64,000 bases of DNA from contig NZ_QRDJ01000007.1 of assembly GCF_003385845.1 (NCBI RefSeq), positions 647,380 through 711,379 on the forward strand, read 5' to 3'. The first letter of the stretch is position 1. Each line of letters opens with the position of its first letter. Source of the DNA: Kushneria indalinina DSM 14324. GTDB lineage: Bacteria; Pseudomonadota; Gammaproteobacteria; Pseudomonadales; Halomonadaceae. The notes below the pieces were generated by a model. That model saw nothing but the letters and a program-made list of their open reading frames with translations, did no database searches and was not told where the DNA came from. Shown piece after piece: positions 54,445 to 63,251 of the stretch. The position numbers were made by a program, and so were the translations under genes.

Positions 54445-54888
54445 CTACTGACGCGCGCGGCGCATCGGCATGTTATCGACGGTATCGAAGAGCTGGCGCG
54501 GGTCGACAAAGCCCTCCTGCTGGACCTTCTTGCCACCATCCTTGCCGATGAGCACCGTGGTCAGCGGCCCGTGGGCGTTCAGGTCCAGTGAGGAGAGCAG
54601 GGCGCCGGTTTCGGCGGCCGTCAGGGGCTGGCCCTCTTTCATGCCGTCGCCGTTTTCGACGGTGTAGAGCACCATCTCCCGGTCGTTGAAGGCGCCACGC
54701 TGCGTCTCGATAATGCCGCGCATGCGCTCATAGTCGCTGTTGTCGGTACTCGGTGTCACCATGACCAGCGGGCGGGACTGCCACTTGTCGGCCAGCAGCG
54801 GGTTGGCGGCCGGGTTGCTCTCGCCGGCCTGTGCGCCGCCGTCTGTCAATCCGGCGGCCAAAAGCGCCGGTATGAGCCAGTGTTTCAT
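54445..54888 (-). CDS. Secreted DUF4174 protein
   Basis: The 147-residue protein begins MKHWLIPALLAAGLTDGGAQA, a signal peptide, so it is periplasmic or secreted. The mature part has the DUF4174 pattern: KWQSRPLVMVTPSTDNSDY, REMVLYTVENGDG, PLTTVLIGKDGGKKVQQEGFVD and a final DTVDNMPMRR. This is a thioredoxin-like fold without a Cys pair. Function unknown. The ATG at 54888 has GGGAGCAG upstream; a start ten codons earlier lacks the clean signal peptide. Confidence 0.82.
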   Translation of the reverse strand: MKHWLIPALLAAGLTDGGAQAGESNPAANPLLADKWQSRPLVMVTPSTDNSDYERMRGIIETQRGAFNDREMVLYTVENGDGMKEGQPLTAAETGALLSSLDLNAHGPLTTVLIGKDGGKKVQQEGFVDPRQLFDTVDNMPMRRARQ

Positions 54889-54985
54889 GATCTGCTCCCT
54901 GGTCAGACTGTCTTTCATGCTTTCCCAGCATAGCCTTTGACATGATGATCATCACCACACCCTGCTTAATACCGAGAGGTTTCTC

Positions 54986-55954
54986 ATGCAGCTGCGCTTT
55001 CTGGGCACCTCGGCCGGCATGCCGACCCGAACCCGCCATGTCAGCGCACTGGCGCTCACGTTTGAGGGGCAGCGACGCTGGATACTCATCGACTGTGGTG
55101 AAGGCACCCAGTATCAATTGATGCACACGCCCCTGAGCGTGGCGCGCCTCGACGCCGTATTGATTACCCATATCCACGGTGATCACTGCTACGGCCTGCC
55201 GGGGCTTTTGGCCAGCGCGTCGATGGCCGGGCGTCGGGCTGCGATGACCATCGTGGGGCCACCGGCGGTGCGCGACTATCTCGAGGCGGTGAAGGCCGCC
55301 ACCGGACTGCAGCTCGGTTTTGAGCTGATTCACGTTGATGCGGCCACGCTGGTAAATGAGCCATTGACGCTGACTGATCTTGCCGTGCGCGCCACACGGC
55401 TCTCCCACGGCGTTGAGTGTTACGCCTACGCCTTTGATGAGCGCCATGTCGAGGCCTCGCTGGACACCGCTCGGCTGGCGGCCGAAGGCGTGCCACCGGG
55501 TCTGATCTGGGGGCAGCTTCAGCGTGGCGAGACGGTGATCGATGATCAGGGGCGATACCTCTGCGGCGCCGACTATCGCCTGTCCCCACGCACCCCGCGG
55601 CGACTGGTGGTGGCCGGCGACAACGATACGCCCGCTCTTCTGACAGACATCTGTCAGGGGGCGGACGCGCTGGTCCATGAGGCGACCTATACCGAGGCGG
55701 TGGTCAAGCGGCTGGGCACGGACAATGGCCACAGCAGCGCCGCGCGCATTGCGGCCTTTGCCGAAAGGGCGGGGCCTGGCGCGCTGATCCTGACGCATTT
55801 CAGCCCGCGCTACGCCAGCCGCCCCGGCGGGGCGCATCACATCGACGAGATCGAACACGAGGCGCGCGCCCACTTTACCGGCACGCTGATGCTGGCCGAG
55901 GATCTGGCTGTTTATGAGCTGTCGCGCGATCACACGCTGCAGCGATGTGAATGA
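54986..55954 (+). CDS. rnz: Ribonuclease Z
   Basis: This 322-residue metallo-beta-lactamase-fold nuclease matures tRNA 3' ends or turns over RNA. It has the N-terminal MQLRFLGTSAGMPTRTRH, then IDCGEGTQYQL, the zinc motif ITHIHGDHCYGLPGL (about 61-75), AHDATYTEAV-like VHEATYTE and the C-terminal LILTHFSPRY. The catalytic His and Asp are intact. The 71 bp after it lead to ubiX with no terminator recognised. Confidence 0.94.
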   Translation: MQLRFLGTSAGMPTRTRHVSALALTFEGQRRWILIDCGEGTQYQLMHTPLSVARLDAVLITHIHGDHCYGLPGLLASASMAGRRAAMTIVGPPAVRDYLEAVKAATGLQLGFELIHVDAATLVNEPLTLTDLAVRATRLSHGVECYAYAFDERHVEASLDTARLAAEGVPPGLIWGQLQRGETVIDDQGRYLCGADYRLSPRTPRRLVVAGDNDTPALLTDICQGADALVHEATYTEAVVKRLGTDNGHSSAARIAAFAERAGPGALILTHFSPRYASRPGGAHHIDEIEHEARAHFTGTLMLAEDLAVYELSRDHTLQRCE

Positions 55955-56025
55955 CGCCGCGCCCGGCTACAATGGGCACTCACGCGTTTTCTAATGACGC
56001 TCTTTCATGACCCCAGGGAGCCCTG

Positions 56026-56619
56026 ATGACCCGCCGCCGTCTGATCATTGCCATTACCGGTGCGACCGGCTTTGTGTACGGCGCTCGCGCCCTGGAACTG
56101 CTCAGGCCGCTGGATATCGAGACCCATCTGGTGGTCTCCAAGTCTGCCGAGCTGACCCGGCGCTACGAGACCGGCATCAGCCGCGAGCAACTGTTCGAGA
56201 TGGCCGATGAGGTTCACCCGGTCGGCGATATCGGCGCTTCACTGGCCTCCGGCTCCTTTCGCACGCTGGGTATGCTGGTGGCGCCCTGCTCGGTGAAGAC
56301 CATGTCGGAAATCGCCGCCGGCACCACCACCAATCTGGTCTCGCGCGCCGCCGATGTGGTGCTCAAGGAGCGCCGTCGACTGGTGCTGATGCTGCGGGAA
56401 ACGCCGCTGCATCTGGGGCATCTGCGCACCATGACCACCCTGACCGAGATGGGCGCCATCCTGTTTCCGCCGGTGCCGGCCTTCTATGCCCGGCCGGCCA
56501 CGCTCGAGGAGATGGTCGATCACAGCGTGGCGCGCGCCCTTGATCTGTTCGATATCGAGATCGACGGCATGCCGCGCTGGGGAGAAAACCTCCATCCGCC
56601 GGGTAAAGCCCCGGCGTAA
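56026..56619 (+). CDS. ubiX: UbiX flavin prenyltransferase
   Basis: The 197-residue enzyme makes prenylated FMN, the cofactor of UbiD decarboxylases in ubiquinone synthesis. It has IIAITGATGFVYGARALELL at the N-terminus (FMN binding), SFRTLGMLVAPCSVKTMSEIAAG (about 82-104), and RRRLVLMLRETPLHLGHL (about 119-136). Length agrees with E. coli UbiX (189). CAGGGAGCCC precedes the ATG. Same strand as rnz. Confidence 0.94.
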   Translation: MTRRRLIIAITGATGFVYGARALELLRPLDIETHLVVSKSAELTRRYETGISREQLFEMADEVHPVGDIGASLASGSFRTLGMLVAPCSVKTMSEIAAGTTTNLVSRAADVVLKERRRLVLMLRETPLHLGHLRTMTTLTEMGAILFPPVPAFYARPATLEEMVDHSVARALDLFDIEIDGMPRWGENLHPPGKAPA

Positions 56620-56690
56620 CGGTCTATGCTGGAAGCATGCCGCCTCGCCAGACAGGCCGGGCCCGTGACCCCATCTGCAGGGAGTTGCCC

Positions 56691-57257
56691 ATGACATCGT
56701 TTCTTCCATCCGGTCTGCTGGCAGGCGCTGTACTATTGCTGGCGGGCTGTGCCGGCAGTGGCGGTCACGCTCAAACGCCTGATCGCAGCGGCACCCGGGC
56801 GTTGCCGGTCGCCGGTGATCTGGCCAGCATTCGCTACGATGTCGGCCCCTGTCACGGTGACTGCCCGGTCTATTCCATCGAGGTACTTCCCGACGGCACC
56901 ACCACCTTCATCGGTCGGCAGCACACGCAGGTTTACGGCCGGCAGGCGCGCCAGAACGGCGAGCAAGCGTTCACCCAGCTGCGCCGCACGCTCGCGCCCT
57001 GGCAACCGGTCATGAATCAGCAGCGCGAATCCACCGGCTGTGGCCCGCGTATCACGGACATGTCGCACTACACCGTCACCTGGACCGGACGCGACGGACG
57101 CCAGGCACGACTTCTGCACGATGGTGGCTGTCGCTCGGCCAGTGCGCTGTCGCTGACGCGCCTGTTCGATGAAGAAATTCCGGACGCGCTGGGGGTGGCG
57201 AGCTGGGTCGGCACGCCCTCGATGGCACCGCTGTCCGGCCGGCCACGTCATCACTGA
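56691..57257 (+). CDS. DUF6438-like lipoprotein
   Basis: The 188-residue protein has a signal peptide and lipobox LLLAGC (Cys about 20). The mature part has [22 protein letters not shown] near residues 50-71, the Cys-x3-Cys-Pro-x-Tyr pattern of DUF6438, with two later Cys ([10 protein letters not shown] and DGGCRSAS) that could form disulfides. Function unknown; outer-membrane location expected because residue +2 after the Cys is not Asp. ATG at 56691 with AGGGAG upstream; the upstream frame overlaps ubiX's end region and is not used. Confidence 0.8.
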   Translation: MTSFLPSGLLAGAVLLLAGCAGSGGHAQTPDRSGTRALPVAGDLASIRYDVGPCHGDCPVYSIEVLPDGTTTFIGRQHTQVYGRQARQNGEQAFTQLRRTLAPWQPVMNQQRESTGCGPRITDMSHYTVTWTGRDGRQARLLHDGGCRSASALSLTRLFDEEIPDALGVASWVGTPSMAPLSGRPRHH

Positions 57258-57267
57258 TGCAAGACTG

Positions 57268-57402
57268 ATGCGAAAGAAGTCCGACCTGCCGACCAAAACC
57301 TGTCCGGTGTGCAGCCGACCCTTTACGTGGCGCAAGAAATGGGCGCGCAACTGGGACTCGGTAACCTACTGCTCCGAGCGCTGTCGGCGCTCGAAGACAT
57401 GA
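57268..57402 (+). CDS. DUF2256 small zinc-binding-like protein
   Basis: The 44-residue product, [20 protein letters not shown] and onward, has CPVC and, near the end, YCSERCRR, with [10 protein letters not shown] between. This matches DUF2256 proteins, tiny zinc-ribbon-like polypeptides of unknown function often near photolyase-type genes; none is seen here. It begins 11 bases after the lipoprotein stop and may be coexpressed. No strong ribosome-binding site is seen. Confidence 0.75.
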   Translation: MRKKSDLPTKTCPVCSRPFTWRKKWARNWDSVTYCSERCRRSKT

Positions 57403-57503
57403 GACGGTGATCAAGGTCATGACACTGTTATCAATGCGTCATCGTGATGACATCCAGGCTCGCCATGCTGCGCCTAACAGCTGCCATTCACGGTCACGGA
57501 GTA

Positions 57504-57707
57504 ATGCTCATGCTGGGTCTGACGTCACAGGAAATGGAAAGACTGGTACAGCGCGATATTCATCCGGTCTGCGTTGACGGCAGCGACTGCCTGGTCAGGA
57601 TGCATGGCCGGGTCCTTCGCTGTACCCCGCACGATCTGCACCGGCTGGCGGCGCCCACTCTGCGAGAGCGCATGCGCGGCCAGATCAATCGGCTCTCAAG
57701 GGCCTGA
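57504..57707 (+). CDS. Small hypothetical protein
   Basis: A 67-residue product starting MLMLGLTSQEMERLVQRDIH. The ATG has CACGGAGTA upstream. It contains several basic residues near the end (RERMRGQINRLSRA) and resembles no family I recognise. The downstream 57708-57928 stretch has no supported gene. Coding is plausible but weakly supported; an upstream start at 57444 is possible. Confidence 0.45.
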   Translation: MLMLGLTSQEMERLVQRDIHPVCVDGSDCLVRMHGRVLRCTPHDLHRLAAPTLRERMRGQINRLSRA

Positions 57708-57928
57708 TCATCCCCCGATCCTTCCTCGATCAAAACCGGCGCCGGTACGTATCTGGCGCGGTTTCCTGCCTCAAGAAGCCGCTGGATTAAAAAGCGCAAA
57801 TTCCTAGCTAACAATATGAACATACGTTATAGAAGTTTAAAGTAGCGGCCGATATGCCTGTCATAGCATTAGTTGTTCCTTAACAATTTGCTGTCAGTCA
57901 GCGCTCGCGACTTCTGGTATTTCCTCCC

Positions 57929-59518
57929 ATGCGAACCAAAGGTTATCTCCTGCGCCAGGGGCTTACGCTCTTTGCTGCGACACTTGTGACCCTCTTTCTG
58001 ATTGCTCTGGTCTGGGTATTCTGGCTGGAAGCCCATGTCTTTCGGTTCATGAACTGGGGCACGCCTCCGGATCTTGATAACGCCTCGCGCTGGCGCTTTA
58101 TTCTGACCTGTACCGCTTTCGCTGCCATTGCCATGGTGATACCGGGTCTTTTATCCCTGCGACTGACCTGGCGCCTGCGTCATCGCTACCGACAGCTGTT
58201 GGCCGCCCGGGCGCGCAGCAATCATCTGGCCCAGCAGGATGCCCTGACCGGCCTGATGAACCGCCCCTGGTTCATGGCCCGGCTGCATGCCCGGCTGGAC
58301 CCACAGCTGGAGCAGACCGCACTGCTGGTTATCGATATCAATGCCTTTCAGGCCATTAACGACGCCTACGGCAACACGGCCGGGGACTACGCCCTGCGCC
58401 GTATTGCCGGGCGGCTGAACAGTGTCCGGGCCGTGGGTGACCCGTTACTGGGGCGCCCGGGGGGGGACGAGTTCGTGGTCGCCCTGACCGGCGCGCTGAG
58501 TCCACGGGACCTTCTCGATCAGGCACAGGCGCTGCTTCGCCAGGTGCAGCAGCCACTGGTCTGCGGCAGTGGGCGCGTGACGCTGGAAGCCACGATCGGC
58601 ATTGCCATTGCGCCACTGCATGCCACCTCGGCGGATCGGCTGCTCGCCGCGGCCTACGGCGCCATGCATGACGCCAGAAACAGGGGCGAGCGGATATTGA
58701 TTCAGGAAAGCTGCCTGTCACAGGCGCAGCAGGAGGATGCCGGGCGCGCGCAGCGCCTGCGCCAGGCGCTGGATCATGGCGAGATCGTGCCCTTTTATCA
58801 GCCGGTGGTGTCCCTTTCGAACCGAGAGACGGTGGGCGTCGAGATTCTGGCCCGCTGGCAGCATCCCGAGCGCGGTCTGGTCCCGCCCGATGAGTTCATC
58901 CCGCTGATCGAATCGCTGGGCCTGATGCCGGAAATGACCCGCTGTCTTCTGGACACTGCGATGCGTGATAGCCGCCAATGGCCCGGCGCGTGCTTTCTCG
59001 CGGTCAATATCACGGCCTCCTATCTGGAAGATGAAAGCTTTACGGCGCAGATGGCCGCACTGCTTGAAGCGCATGCGTTTCCGGCCGAGCGTCTTGAAGT
59101 CGAGATTACCGAAAACGTGCTGATCGAGCGCCTGGACGTCGTCCAGCAGAACCTGAGTCGTCTGCACGAGATGGGCGTGCACGTGTCGCTGGATGACTTC
59201 GGGACCGGCTATTCGGGGCTTTACCACCTCGCCCGACTGGATATCGACAAGCTCAAGATCGACCGCTCCTTTTTCGATGCCGAAGAGATCCGCCAGGATA
59301 ATCTGGTCCGTTTGATGATCGCCATGGGTCGCTCGCTGGGCATGGCGGTCGTGGCCGAGGGCATCGAAGAGGAGCGGCTGGCCGCGCGTCTGGCGCAGCA
59401 GGGTTGCCATTTCGGGCAGGGCTATCTCTTCGGCCGACCAATGCCGGCGTCGGCGCTGCATGACAGCCTTGTCAGTTCGACCAGTGCCCCTCTGGCCGCC
59501 TCGAATCTGCCAGGCTGA
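57929..59518 (+). CDS. Membrane GGDEF-EAL cyclic-di-GMP protein
   Basis: The 529-residue protein has two N-terminal membrane helices (about 12-32 and 54-75) bracketing a short periplasmic loop, a GGDEF domain (about 95-260) with intact RPGGDEF, and an EAL domain (about 275-515). In the EAL domain the signature motif reads EILARW, and the other phosphodiesterase residues appear present (VNIT, EITENVL, LDDFGTGYSG, LKIDRSFF, EGIEEE, QGYLFGRP). Both synthesis and hydrolysis of c-di-GMP are possible. The small periplasmic loop offers little room for a sensor domain. The surrounding genes give no pathway. Confidence 0.92.
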   Translation: MRTKGYLLRQGLTLFAATLVTLFLIALVWVFWLEAHVFRFMNWGTPPDLDNASRWRFILTCTAFAAIAMVIPGLLSLRLTWRLRHRYRQLLAARARSNHLAQQDALTGLMNRPWFMARLHARLDPQLEQTALLVIDINAFQAINDAYGNTAGDYALRRIAGRLNSVRAVGDPLLGRPGGDEFVVALTGALSPRDLLDQAQALLRQVQQPLVCGSGRVTLEATIGIAIAPLHATSADRLLAAAYGAMHDARNRGERILIQESCLSQAQQEDAGRAQRLRQALDHGEIVPFYQPVVSLSNRETVGVEILARWQHPERGLVPPDEFIPLIESLGLMPEMTRCLLDTAMRDSRQWPGACFLAVNITASYLEDESFTAQMAALLEAHAFPAERLEVEITENVLIERLDVVQQNLSRLHEMGVHVSLDDFGTGYSGLYHLARLDIDKLKIDRSFFDAEEIRQDNLVRLMIAMGRSLGMAVVAEGIEEERLAARLAQQGCHFGQGYLFGRPMPASALHDSLVSSTSAPLAASNLPG

Positions 59519-59544
59519 AGGCATTCCCCATTCAGGAGATGCCC

Positions 59545-60474
59545 ATGACTGCCCCGAAAAGTGACCGCCCCGGTCTTCGCGACATGCGCCGTCTGGTGGA
59601 TCCGCCCGCCACGGCGCTGGCCGAGCCGCCCACGGCCCGGGCCGCCACGGTGGACGAGCTGGCCGAGCGCGACGGTTATGACGCCAACTTTCTGGCCGAC
59701 ATGGCGGTGGCATTGCCCGTGCCGACAAACGCGCTGGCCGAGGACGTCACGCCGGTGCCCGGGCGCGAGGATGGCCGGCTCGATTACACCCACTTTTCGC
59801 TGGTGATGTCGCGCAGCCGCAAGCTCGCCCTGTTCACCGCCGTCAATATCGACGGCAGTGCGCTGGTCAGCATCAGCCGCGGCAGTGATCACTGGCGGTA
59901 TGACCCGCGCATCGATCGCGACCTGCAGGCCGGCCCCGACCTCTACAGCCGCAACCCGCTGGACCGCGGCCATCTGGTGCGTCGCACCGCGCCCAACTGG
60001 GGCGAGAACGCTCAGCAGGCCAATGACGACACCTTTTATTTCACCAACGCCACGCCGCAGCTGGCGGGGTTCAACCAGCAGACCTGGCTGGGCCTTGAAG
60101 ACTACCTGCTGGACAACGCCCGCGCCGACCGTCAGCGCATCACGGTCTTCTCCGGGCCCATTTTTGATCCGGATGATCGCGTCTACCGCGGCATTCAGAT
60201 CCCCGAGGCTTACTGGAAGGTGGTGGCCTTCATGGGGGATGACGGTCGGCCCTCGGCAACGGCCTACATGATCGAACAGGGTGACGGGCTGGATCAGCTC
60301 GGCTTCATGTTCGGCCAGTACCGCACCTACCAGCGCAGCATCGCGCGTATCGAGGCGCTGACCGGGCTGGATTTTGGTGATCTGAGCGAGTTTGACGGCT
60401 TCACCAACGAGGAGCGCGACACCGGCGTGCGCATCGAGACCGAGATACGCGGGCCGGAAGATATTCGGGTATAA
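59545..60474 (+). CDS. DNA/RNA non-specific endonuclease (NUC1/EndoG-type)
   Basis: The 309-residue protein carries the beta-beta-alpha metal signature DRGHLVRR (about 150, catalytic His) with upstream SRNPL and downstream TFYFTNATPQLAGFNQQTW containing the metal-ligand Asn. No signal peptide is evident; the first 45 residues are polar and Pro/Ala-rich, so it seems cytoplasmic or exported by another route. The start with six bases to GGAG was preferred over an ATG two codons earlier. No immunity gene is obvious; the AraC gene follows. Confidence 0.85.
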   Translation: MTAPKSDRPGLRDMRRLVDPPATALAEPPTARAATVDELAERDGYDANFLADMAVALPVPTNALAEDVTPVPGREDGRLDYTHFSLVMSRSRKLALFTAVNIDGSALVSISRGSDHWRYDPRIDRDLQAGPDLYSRNPLDRGHLVRRTAPNWGENAQQANDDTFYFTNATPQLAGFNQQTWLGLEDYLLDNARADRQRITVFSGPIFDPDDRVYRGIQIPEAYWKVVAFMGDDGRPSATAYMIEQGDGLDQLGFMFGQYRTYQRSIARIEALTGLDFGDLSEFDGFTNEERDTGVRIETEIRGPEDIRV

Positions 60475-60506
60475 CGGATGCCGGACCAGCACTCGGATAA
60501 ACCCTG

Positions 60507-61376
60507 ATGGCACGTACCTCTCACCACATGCAGTTCTGGCGTCACCCGGATCTGCCGTGGCTGGAAGCGCGTCTGACCCGTGACGCCCGGGCGGTGCGCT
60601 ACGCCCGCCATAGTCATGACACCCTGTCGCTGGGGGTTGTGTTGGAAGGGCAGAGCCACTACGAGTCCTGTCATGACAGGCGCGAGCATGTCATGCCGGT
60701 ATCAAAAGGCAGCGTGGTGGCGATGAATCCGGGCGAGGTGCACGCCTGTAATCCGCGTGATGACACCCCTTGGTCCTATCTGATGCTCTATATCGACCCG
60801 CAGTGGCTGGCAACGCGCCAGCGTGGCGGTCAGGGGGGCTTTCAACCGCTGGCCCGGCGCGTCAGTCGCGACCCGACCCTCTACCAGGCGCTCTCGGCCC
60901 TGGCCATTCGACTGTTTGACTCGGACGGCTCGCAGGCGCCCGGAGAGATCGAGCCCGTAATCGGGCGGGCCCTCGATGTGCTGGGAACGGTGCCACCCAT
61001 CGAGATTAATGAGAGTGCGGCCACGGCGCGGGCCGCGGCGTTCATTCGCGAGCACTGTCTCTCGCCGGTGAGTCTCGAGCAGGTGGCCCGCGTCGCCGGG
61101 TGTTCGCGGTTCACCCTGATCCGTGGCTTTCGGCGCGATTACGGCATTACGCCTCACGCCTTTCTGATCGACTGTCGCATCCGCTGCGGCCAGCGCGCGC
61201 TCAAACGCGGCGAGAATATCGCCGAGACCGCGCTGGTCTGCCGCTTTGCCGATCAGGCGCATTTTCAGCGTACCTTCAAGCGTGTCACAGCGGCCACGCC
61301 CGAGCAGTACCGCCGCTCGACATCAGCCCCATGGCCAGCGCACTGGCCACCAGCAGTGCCGCCATCGCTCGATTGA
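60507..61376 (+). CDS. AraC-family transcriptional regulator
   Basis: The 289-residue protein has an N-terminal cupin-type sensing domain (HSHDTLSLGVVLEGQ with SVVAMNPGEVHACNP) and a C-terminal double helix-turn-helix: VSLEQVARVAGCSRFTLIRGFRRDYGITPHAFLIDCRI and ENIAETALVCRFADQAHFQRTFKRVTAATPEQYR. The last 20 residues extend past the normal domain end. That extension overlaps the convergent LysE gene by 92 bp. The usual target of such regulators with a LysE neighbour is the exporter itself, which is convergent here. Confidence 0.9.
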   Translation: MARTSHHMQFWRHPDLPWLEARLTRDARAVRYARHSHDTLSLGVVLEGQSHYESCHDRREHVMPVSKGSVVAMNPGEVHACNPRDDTPWSYLMLYIDPQWLATRQRGGQGGFQPLARRVSRDPTLYQALSALAIRLFDSDGSQAPGEIEPVIGRALDVLGTVPPIEINESAATARAAAFIREHCLSPVSLEQVARVAGCSRFTLIRGFRRDYGITPHAFLIDCRIRCGQRALKRGENIAETALVCRFADQAHFQRTFKRVTAATPEQYRRSTSAPWPAHWPPAVPPSLD

Positions 61377-61905
61377 GCCGACGCAGGTGCCGTGGTTGGG
61401 TCAATCGTGCGCCCAGCCAGTGCCCCATGGCCGCCCAGGCACTGATGCTGGCATAGCAGAGAATGAAAAAAATGGCGGTCAGCGCCACCATCTGAACGCC
61501 ATCCCGGGTATAGGCACTGACGGCTGCGGCGGAGGCCACCCACGCCTTGGGATTGAGCCACTGCATCAGCGCGCCCTGATAAAACGAGGGCGCCGCAACG
61601 GGCGTGGCGTTTACCTCCTTTCCCGAAGCCCTGACCAGCATCGCGGCCATATAGAGCAGAAAGGCCACGCCTGCCCAGCGCAGGAGCTCACCGGCCAGGG
61701 GCACGTGCAGAAACAGGGACTGAAGCCCCACCCCGACCAGCACCAGCAGCAGAGTGAAGCCGACGCTGGCACCCGTGATATGACGCAGACTTCGTCTAAA
61801 GCCGTGATTGAGCCCGGTACTCAGCGCCACGATGTTGACCGGGCCGGGGGTAAGCGAGGCGGCCAGCGCAAAGGCGGCCATGGAGAAAAGCAGGGCAGGG
61901 GACAA
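61285..61905 (-). CDS. LysE/RhtB-family amino acid exporter
   Basis: The 206-residue protein has six predicted helices and the LysE motifs AFALAASLTPGPVNIVALSTGL (about 10-31), RHITGASVGFTLLLVLVGVGL, and ALMQWLNPKAWV (about 112-123). It exports amino acids or derivatives; substrate unknown. Its C-terminal 92 bases overlap the AraC gene on the other strand. The C-terminus after SALAMGL is polar and short. Confidence 0.88.
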   Translation of the reverse strand: MSPALLFSMAAFALAASLTPGPVNIVALSTGLNHGFRRSLRHITGASVGFTLLLVLVGVGLQSLFLHVPLAGELLRWAGVAFLLYMAAMLVRASGKEVNATPVAAPSFYQGALMQWLNPKAWVASAAAVSAYTRDGVQMVALTAIFFILCYASISAWAAMGHWLGARLTQPRHLRRLNRAMAALLVASALAMGLMSSGGTARAWPL

Positions 61906-61997
61906 GGCTGAGCCTCCGGCGTAAATGGTGCCTGAAGCCTGCCGGGCGTCGGAGGCGATGTATTGAACAATATTGCCTGCTGTTCGCCGCTGATGGT

Positions 61998-62981
61998 CTA
62001 CCGTGCGTGGTATCGAGTGCGATAAAGCTCAAGCACCAGCGCGATTCTGGCCTTCACCGGCGAAAGCTCTGCCATGACCGAAAAATCGGCATCGGGGGCT
62101 GGCAGCAGTCGCCCTTCGTCACAGCGTGCGGCCACGCGCACCTCAATGCCGCTCTCATGAGCGCGCTGGGCGGCCTGCTCGAGATTGCGATGCAGACTAC
62201 CGTTGCCCGTCGCGCCCAGCACGAGGCCTTCCACCGGGGCGGCGACGCCGCTTTGACGTTCCCGCACCAGCGTATCGATCAACGCGCCGCTGGCACCGGC
62301 ATGACTGAGCACGATCTCGACGCGGGGCCAGTGTTCGGCATCCGGCAGGGCGTTCTGGTCGCTGCTCTCCGGGCGTGGCCAGGGGCGCAGCTGGCGTACC
62401 GTACCTTCCTCCACGTAACCGATGGGGCCGCTGTCACCGGAGGCAAATGCGTTCAGGCGATAGGGATGCGTCTTGCGAACCGCTATCGCGCCGTGAATCT
62501 CGCCGGCACAGACCACCGTCACACCCGTTGCCTCAGATGTTGCCGCAACGACCAGCGCGTCGCGCAGATTTTGCGGCCCGTCCGGCATCAGGGCAGTCGA
62601 TGGGCGCATGGCGCAGGCCAGTACAATGGGTCTGGTCGATGACAGCACCGAGTGCAGGAAAAACGCCGTCTCCTCGGCGGTGTCGGTGCCGTGCGTGATC
62701 ACCAGACCTGCGACATCCTCGTGGGCCAGCCAGTACTCGCAGCGTTCATGCAGCGCCTGCCAGGTCGCGGTGTCCATGTCCTTGCTGTCGAGCTGAGCGA
62801 CCTGCTCGGCGTGCAGGGCAAAGCCTTCGGGGGCGGCAATGCCGCCGAGCAGGTCGTCGACCGACACCGTGCCGGCGGTATAGCCAAGGTTGGCGCCGGC
62901 CTGCGGGGAGGAACCGGCAATGGTGCCGCCGGTGCCGAGCACGACGATGCGACGCGCCTGGCCGGATGAGGGGTGTGTCAT
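61998..62981 (-). CDS. Type I/II asparaginase-family protein
   Basis: The 327-residue enzyme hydrolyses asparagine to aspartate and ammonia. It has the first catalytic Thr in VVLGTGGTIAGSS (about residue 20), the second Thr with Asp in ITHGTDTAEETAFFL (about 95), and the region LACAMRPSTALMPDGPQNL. No signal peptide, so cytoplasmic. The start with GGAGCAGAG upstream gives the family N-terminus; an open frame of 47 more codons is rejected. Divergent from the dehydratase gene, with 270 bp between. Confidence 0.88.
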   Translation of the reverse strand: MTHPSSGQARRIVVLGTGGTIAGSSPQAGANLGYTAGTVSVDDLLGGIAAPEGFALHAEQVAQLDSKDMDTATWQALHERCEYWLAHEDVAGLVITHGTDTAEETAFFLHSVLSSTRPIVLACAMRPSTALMPDGPQNLRDALVVAATSEATGVTVVCAGEIHGAIAVRKTHPYRLNAFASGDSGPIGYVEEGTVRQLRPWPRPESSDQNALPDAEHWPRVEIVLSHAGASGALIDTLVRERQSGVAAPVEGLVLGATGNGSLHRNLEQAAQRAHESGIEVRVAARCDEGRLLPAPDADFSVMAELSPVKARIALVLELYRTRYHAR

Positions 62982-63251
62982 GATCTCTGCTCCGTAATGA
63001 CCAGCCATGAAAGGGAGGGCGGGGTCGATGCTGCTGTCAGGCGGCAATGCCCTGTCTCTGGACCTGATGCCGCCGGGAAGGTCTTGCGAGTCGATCTCGA
63101 CCCTGAATGTGGCATCATGCATTGTCCGATATCGCTGAGACCCCGCGGGCGGCGTCGATATTATCCACGATAAGCTTTAGATGACAGTCGCGCTGACAAG
63201 GCGCGGATATCCATTTTTGCGGCCCGGCTGCTCGATCAGGAGAGACGTCCC

